From JASFRI01 sp050115015 (GTDB lineage Bacteria > Acidobacteriota > Polarisedimenticolia > CBDVAL01): a DNA stretch of 10,105 nucleotides. Position numbers and translations under genes: made by a program. Within the stretch, counting starts at the first letter, position 1, and each line of letters opens with the position of its first letter. Below are positions 5,921 to 10,105 of the stretch, piece after piece. The stretch lies in contig JASFRI010000142.1 in NCBI GenBank assembly GCA_050115015.1, positions 1-10,105 of the forward strand, in the 5' to 3' direction. The notes below the pieces were generated by a model that was given only the letters and a program-made list of their open reading frames with translations, was not told where the DNA came from and searched no databases.

Positions 5921-8071
5921 ATGTCAAAATCGATGCTGATCAACGTCACCCACCCGGAGGAGAGCCGGGTGGCCATCGTTGACAACGGGACCCTCGACGG
6001 ATTCGAGATCGAGACGGTCCAGCACGGACAGCTCAAGGGAAACGTCTACAAGGGCATTGTCCGGAACGTGAACTCGGCTCTCCAGGCGGCCTTCGTCGAG
6101 TTCGGGGCCAGCCGTGACGGGTTCCTCCCCCTCGACGAGGTCAACTACCAGGTGCTCCCCGCCCGCCAGGGCCGACAGAAGGGGAAAGGGCACCGGATCG
6201 AGGACCACCTGAAGTCCGGCCTGAAGGTGGTCGTGCAGGTGGTGAAGGACGGCTTCGGCAGCAAGCCGCCGACGCTGAGCACCTTCATCTCGCTACCGGG
6301 CCGCTATCTGGTCCTGACCCCCGATTCCGATGCCGGCGGCGTGTCCCGCAAGATCGGGGACCAGAAGCAGCGGGATCGCCTGCGGAAGATCCTCTCGGAG
6401 CTCAAGACGCCGGAAGGATCCGGCGTGATCGTCCGCACCGCCGGGACGGACCAGACGAAGACGGAACTCGGGAGGGACCTGCGCTACCTCGTGCGGCTTT
6501 GGCAGAACATCGAGGCCGCCGCCCAGACGATCCGGGACTATCTCACCACCGACATCAAGGAGATCTGGATCGACGACGAGTCGGTCTACCGGCGGGCGGA
6601 GCACTGGTTCAAGGCCGTGATGCCCACCAAGCGGAAGATGCTCCGCCAGTACCAGGGCGCCGCACCCCTCTTCACGAAGCACAACATCGAGGAGCAGATC
6701 GAGCAGATCTTCAAGCGCCGGGTGAACCTCCCCTCCGGCGGCAGCCTCGTGATCGACAGCACCGAGGCCCTCACCGCGGTGGACGTCAACTCGGGAAAGT
6801 ACCGCAAGTCCGGAAACATCGAGGACACCGCGCTGCAGACGAACCTCGAGGCTGCCGCCGAGATCGCGCGTCAGCTCCGCCTCCGGGACCTCGGCGGGAT
6901 CATCGTGATCGACTTCATCGACATGCGCTCCCGGCGCAACATACGCGCGGTGGAGAAGGTGGTGCGCGATTCGATGAAGGGGGACAAGGCCAAGCACGAC
7001 ATCACCAGCATCTCCAAGCTCGGCCTCATGGAGATCTCGCGGCAGCGGATGAAGCCGACGAAGGCCGCGTCGACGTTCGTGGATTGCGACGCCTGCGGCG
7101 GTGACGGCCGGCTGCGCTCCGTGGAGTCGGCGGCTCTTTCCGCCCTCCGGAAGATCCATGCCCAGGTGGCCCGGGGGAACCTGGATTCCCTGCACGTCCG
7201 GATGCAGCAGGAGGTTGCCAACCACCTGCTGAACCAGAAGCGCGAGGAACTCGGCGAGCTGGAGCGCCGCCACCGCTGTCGGATCGTCATCGAGCCCGAT
7301 CCCGCCCTGGGGCGCGAGGCCGCGGAGTTCGAGGCGGGCCGCCGGGACCAGGAGCTGCGTCCCGCCGGCACCCGCCGACGGGAGGAGGGCCGCGCCAACG
7401 GAAACGGCAAGCGCCGCCGCGGCGGCCGCGGGGAGACCCCCGTCGCGGTCGGCGAGCAGACGGCGGCGGTCTCCGAGGAGGCGGTCCTGGAGGGGCTGGA
7501 CGACCGGGGCGCCGAGCCGAAGGGGAAGGAAGCGCCGCAGAAGAAGCGCCGGCGTCGGAGCCGGCCCCGGAAGCCCGCCCAGGAGGAGGCCGAGGCCAGG
7601 GCGGAGCCTGCACCCGAGGAAGCCACCGAGGAGGAGGCCGCGGGTGCAGAGGCCGAGGAGCAGGCGCAGGAAGGTACCGCCCCCGCCCGCAAGCGGCGGC
7701 GACGGCGGCGCGGCGGGCGCGGCCGGCGGGGTCGCGGCAAGGCCGAGACGGGAGCCGCGGCGGCCGAGGAGGAAAGTGCCACGCCCGACAGCGAACCCGA
7801 CGTGGACGAGGCGGCGGAGGGGGACCGGGACGAGAGCGGCGGCGAGCGCCCGGCCGCGGACGGCCCCGGCCTGGCCGCGGCGAGCGAGGCGCCGGCGCCC
7901 GGCGTGGAGATCCTCGTGCCCGAGCCGGAGGGGGATCACGAGCCCTACGTACCTCCCTCGATGTCCGGCCGGCCCCAGGAGGCGCCGGATCAGCCCGACG
8001 AGGCCGATCGCGGCAGCTGGTGGTCGCGGTTCCGCCGCGTGATCCGCAACGATGCCGACGAGGGAAGCTGA
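5921..8071 (+). CDS. Ribonuclease E/G
   Basis: The 716-residue endoribonuclease cleaves single-stranded AU-rich RNA in mRNA decay and rRNA/tRNA processing. The S1 region is at about 36-120 (GNVYKGIVRNV, AAFVEFG). R172 and T173 in GVIVRTAG match the 5'-monophosphate sensor of E. coli RNase E. The catalytic Mg-binding pair is D288 (AVDVNSG) and D331 (IDFIDM), spaced 43 as in E. coli D303/D346. C389 and C392 (CDACGGDG) form the Zn-link 101 residues after D288, exactly as in E. coli. Residues from about 470 onward form a low-complexity tail: Arg-rich blocks at about 485-503, 541-551 and 590-607 alternate with Glu/Ala-rich segments. The tail ends with SWWSRFRRVIRN (699-710). The start is ATG 5921, with GGGAG 4 bases upstream; an earlier in-frame GTG at 5867 lacks a family match. 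The core is RNase G-like and the tail RNase E-like, so I give no symbol. Confidence 0.95.
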   Translation: MSKSMLINVTHPEESRVAIVDNGTLDGFEIETVQHGQLKGNVYKGIVRNVNSALQAAFVEFGASRDGFLPLDEVNYQVLPARQGRQKGKGHRIEDHLKSGLKVVVQVVKDGFGSKPPTLSTFISLPGRYLVLTPDSDAGGVSRKIGDQKQRDRLRKILSELKTPEGSGVIVRTAGTDQTKTELGRDLRYLVRLWQNIEAAAQTIRDYLTTDIKEIWIDDESVYRRAEHWFKAVMPTKRKMLRQYQGAAPLFTKHNIEEQIEQIFKRRVNLPSGGSLVIDSTEALTAVDVNSGKYRKSGNIEDTALQTNLEAAAEIARQLRLRDLGGIIVIDFIDMRSRRNIRAVEKVVRDSMKGDKAKHDITSISKLGLMEISRQRMKPTKAASTFVDCDACGGDGRLRSVESAALSALRKIHAQVARGNLDSLHVRMQQEVANHLLNQKREELGELERRHRCRIVIEPDPALGREAAEFEAGRRDQELRPAGTRRREEGRANGNGKRRRGGRGETPVAVGEQTAAVSEEAVLEGLDDRGAEPKGKEAPQKKRRRRSRPRKPAQEEAEARAEPAPEEATEEEAAGAEAEEQAQEGTAPARKRRRRRRGGRGRRGRGKAETGAAAAEEESATPDSEPDVDEAAEGDRDESGGERPAADGPGLAAASEAPAPGVEILVPEPEGDHEPYVPPSMSGRPQEAPDQPDEADRGSWWSRFRRVIRNDADEGS

Positions 8072-8095
8072 GCCGCCCGATTCCGGGGCTCGTCC

Positions 8096-9910
8096 TTGAA
8101 GCGGAGGTCGGAGAGGCACCCCGCGCCGCCTCCCCGGAAGGGGCTTCGCCGGCTGGCCCGCGCCGAGACCGTCTTCGCGGTCGCGATCGTCACCATCACC
8201 CTCCTCGTCCGGCCCTTCGGCGATTATCTCGTCGGTGACGAGTGGGCGTACGCTCGATCGCTCCGGATCCTGTACGACCACGGGGTCCTCCGGATCCTGG
8301 ACTGGAACCCGATGACCCTCATCACTCACCTGCTCTGGGGGCGTCTCTGGGTCGCGATCTTCGGACCGGGCTTCACCGTGGCCCGGATCTCGACGGTGGC
8401 CCTCACGCTGGTGGAGCTGGCGGCCCTGGCCGCGCTGCTCCGGCGGATGGGGGCACGCGAGTCGACGGTGACGATGGCCGGTCTGGCCGTTCTGGTGACG
8501 CCGCTACACCTGTTTCACAGCGTCTACTACACCACCGACATCCCGACACTCGCATGGGGAACGGTCGCGCTCGCCTGCTACGCACGCGGGCTGACCCAGG
8601 AGGGCGGGCGCGGCGGACGCTTCTTCCTGGCGGGTTCCGTCGCGGCGGCCGCGGCCTTCGGCGTCCGCCAGAGCGGTCTCCTGGTGGTGGCCGCCCTGGG
8701 GACGTACCTCGTCGTCTTCGACCGCCCCCGGCTGCGGCGGCCGCGGACCGTCCTCGCCTGCTTCGCCGTTCCGGGCGCGGCGGTGGTGGCCTTCCAGGTC
8801 TGGTACCACACGGTCCATGGGGTGACGGCCTCGTACCGCTTCGCGCGCGCGGAGGCGCTCGCCGCCCTCGAGGGGATGAGCCTCCTGCAGATCCTCGAGG
8901 CAGTGTACGTGATCCTCGTCTACGTGGCGTTCTTCCTGCTTCCGCTGTGGCTGTCGACGGTCCGCCCTCCGTCGCGGCCATGGTTCCGGGGAAAGCTGCG
9001 CTCGGCGCTGGTCGCCGCCTGCGCGGCGCCGGGCATCTGGCTCGCGCTCGCCCACGGCCGCCACTTCCCCTACCTGCGGAACAAGCTCACCGCGTTCGGC
9101 TTCCTCGGGCCGAACGAGCTGCTGGCCGGAGACCGGCCGGTGCTCTGGCCCCCCGCGGTGGGCTGGGCCGTGACCATCCTGGTGATCGCCGCAGGGGCGG
9201 GCTTCCTCCTCCGGTGGTGGGACGGCCGCCGCGCGGGGGACGCGGCGGAGGAGGACACGACGGCGCGGAAGATCATCTTGCGGCTGGCGGGGATCCTGCT
9301 CGGATGGCAGGCGGCCTACAGCCTCCTCACCTGGGGGATCCTCTTCGACCGTCATCTGCTCCTTCTTCTGCCGGCCTCGGTGCTCGTCTTCGTCGGGTCC
9401 CTGCCGCCCGGCGCGAAGCTGCGGCTCCCCGTGGCGGGGCTCGTCCTCGTCCCCCTCGCCGCCTACGGCATCGCCGGCACCCACGACGTCCATGCCTTCT
9501 CCCGCGCGGCCTTCGCCGCCGGCCGCGACCTTCTGTCCCGGGGCGTGGACGTCTCGGAGATCGACGCCGGCTACGCCTTCGACGGCTGGCACATGTACGA
9601 GCGCTCCTGGGACGACGTCCTCCGGCGGGGGCTGCCCTTCCGCGCGCGGCCGGGGGATGCTTGGTACGTTCCCCTCGTCGTCCCGCGGCTGCAGACCCGC
9701 TATGTCGTCTCGCTCTCGGTGGGCCGGCCCGCGGCAAGCGTGGGAGAGGTGGACGCGCCCCCGCCCTGGGCGACGCCGAACCCGGCTCCTCCGCTGGAGC
9801 TCTACCGGCCCGTCGGCGAGGTGCCGTACCGGCGGTTCTGGCCCTGGGGGGAGGAGGCCGTCCACACCCTCGAGGACACACGGCTGGCCGGAGCCCCCCA
9901 GCCCCGGTGA
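8096..9910 (+). CDS. GT39-like (GT-C fold) membrane glycosyltransferase
   Basis: This 604-residue polytopic protein has about 12-13 hydrophobic segments. The first is at about 24-42, with others near 95-117, 176-209, 217-236, 264-290, 303-319, 353-374 and 395-460. D48-E49 in the first external loop (LVGDEWAYARS) matches the catalytic acidic pair of the PMT/ArnT-type GT-C enzymes (PMT_2 domain). TTDIPTLAW at 146-154 is also typical of this group. Such enzymes move a sugar from a polyprenyl-phosphate donor to lipid, glycan or protein on the outer face of the inner membrane; the acceptor is unknown. A soluble C-terminal part of about 140 residues (from about 462) follows the last membrane segment and contains DAGYAFDGWHMY. 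TTG at 8096 is the only plausible start before the first membrane segment, but the ribosome site (GGGG, 9 bases upstream) is weak. The gene begins 24 bases after the RNase gene, so co-transcription is likely. Confidence 0.85.
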   Translation: MKRRSERHPAPPPRKGLRRLARAETVFAVAIVTITLLVRPFGDYLVGDEWAYARSLRILYDHGVLRILDWNPMTLITHLLWGRLWVAIFGPGFTVARISTVALTLVELAALAALLRRMGARESTVTMAGLAVLVTPLHLFHSVYYTTDIPTLAWGTVALACYARGLTQEGGRGGRFFLAGSVAAAAAFGVRQSGLLVVAALGTYLVVFDRPRLRRPRTVLACFAVPGAAVVAFQVWYHTVHGVTASYRFARAEALAALEGMSLLQILEAVYVILVYVAFFLLPLWLSTVRPPSRPWFRGKLRSALVAACAAPGIWLALAHGRHFPYLRNKLTAFGFLGPNELLAGDRPVLWPPAVGWAVTILVIAAGAGFLLRWWDGRRAGDAAEEDTTARKIILRLAGILLGWQAAYSLLTWGILFDRHLLLLLPASVLVFVGSLPPGAKLRLPVAGLVLVPLAAYGIAGTHDVHAFSRAAFAAGRDLLSRGVDVSEIDAGYAFDGWHMYERSWDDVLRRGLPFRARPGDAWYVPLVVPRLQTRYVVSLSVGRPAASVGEVDAPPPWATPNPAPPLELYRPVGEVPYRRFWPWGEEAVHTLEDTRLAGAPQPR

Positions 9911-9932
9911 TTCACCACCTGCCGGTTCGAAG

Positions 9933-9960
9933 GGCTGGAAACCACCACGACGGCTGGAAA
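9933..9960. repeat. Short direct repeat in the 3' intergenic region
   Basis: GGCTGGAAA occurs at 9933-9941 and again at 9952-9960, 19 bases apart. The final 195 bases of the window (9911-10105) otherwise show no convincing gene, tRNA or terminator. The 10-bp palindrome GCTCCGGAGC at 10080-10089 is the only other structure seen. Nine bases is short enough to be chance. Confidence 0.3.
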
Positions 9961-10105
9961 TGCGACGAGTCCGGGTGGCGGCACGACCGGAAGCGGTGCG
10001 GGAGATCGAGACCCGCGGCCCTCAGGGACAGGCTGCGACCACCTGGCTCCCGCAGGAGAGGATGCCCGGTCCTCGTTCCGCTCCGGAGCCGTCGACACCG
10101 TAGGA

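Noticed and set aside
6293..8329. 678-codon open frame on the minus strand, opposite the RNase E/G gene
   Set aside because: It is the complement of a conserved catalytic core and repetitive tail. Its Leu/Gly/Arg-rich product has no family features.
9918..9940. GGTTCGAA resembling a tRNA T-loop
   Set aside because: The flanking bases do not pair into a T-stem, and no acceptor or anticodon arm can be drawn nearby.
9802..10098. 98-codon minus-strand open frame at the right edge
   Set aside because: Half of it overlaps the glycosyltransferase. The product is Pro/Ser/Arg-rich without motifs, and no good ribosome site precedes it.

Overview
The window is a GC-rich (roughly 70% by eye) bacterial chromosome segment. 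A DUF481-like outer-membrane protein with a signal peptide, an RNase E/G with an S1 domain, and a GT39-like membrane glycosyltransferase suggest a Gram-negative (diderm) bacterium. The lineage cannot be fixed from the sequence. Start codons are often non-ATG, and genes are tightly packed.

Left two thirds (about 250-5660), minus strand, read right to left: a compact seven-gene array. The order is a 115-residue protein of unknown function, a molybdopterin-dependent oxidoreductase, a two-cluster 4Fe-4S ferredoxin, a 63-residue protein of unknown function, an enoyl-CoA hydratase/isomerase, a 3-hydroxyacyl-CoA dehydrogenase, and an amidohydrolase-2 family metal hydrolase. Three junctions overlap by 1-3 bases, one gap is 4 bases, and the largest gaps are 28 and 38 bases, so one transcript is likely. 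The hydratase and dehydrogenase perform consecutive beta-oxidation steps. The molybdoenzyme and ferredoxin form a plausible cytoplasmic redox pair, and the amidohydrolase could be a hydrolase or decarboxylase of the same pathway. The substrate is not readable from the sequence. Further left, a DUF481-like gene begins at 141 and runs off the window edge.

Middle (5657-5920): a divergent intergenic region. Toward the left operon there is a -10-like hexamer overlapped by a perfect 7-bp inverted repeat, a candidate operator. Toward the right there is a good extended -10 promoter, followed by a leader of about 120 bases that can form three short hairpins. The last hairpin pairs with the Shine-Dalgarno sequence of the RNase E/G gene.

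Right third, plus strand: a ribonuclease E/G with an intact catalytic core and a long, low-complexity Arg/Glu-rich tail. It is followed 24 bases later by a polytopic GT39-like glycosyltransferase. The last 195 bases hold no gene that I can support.
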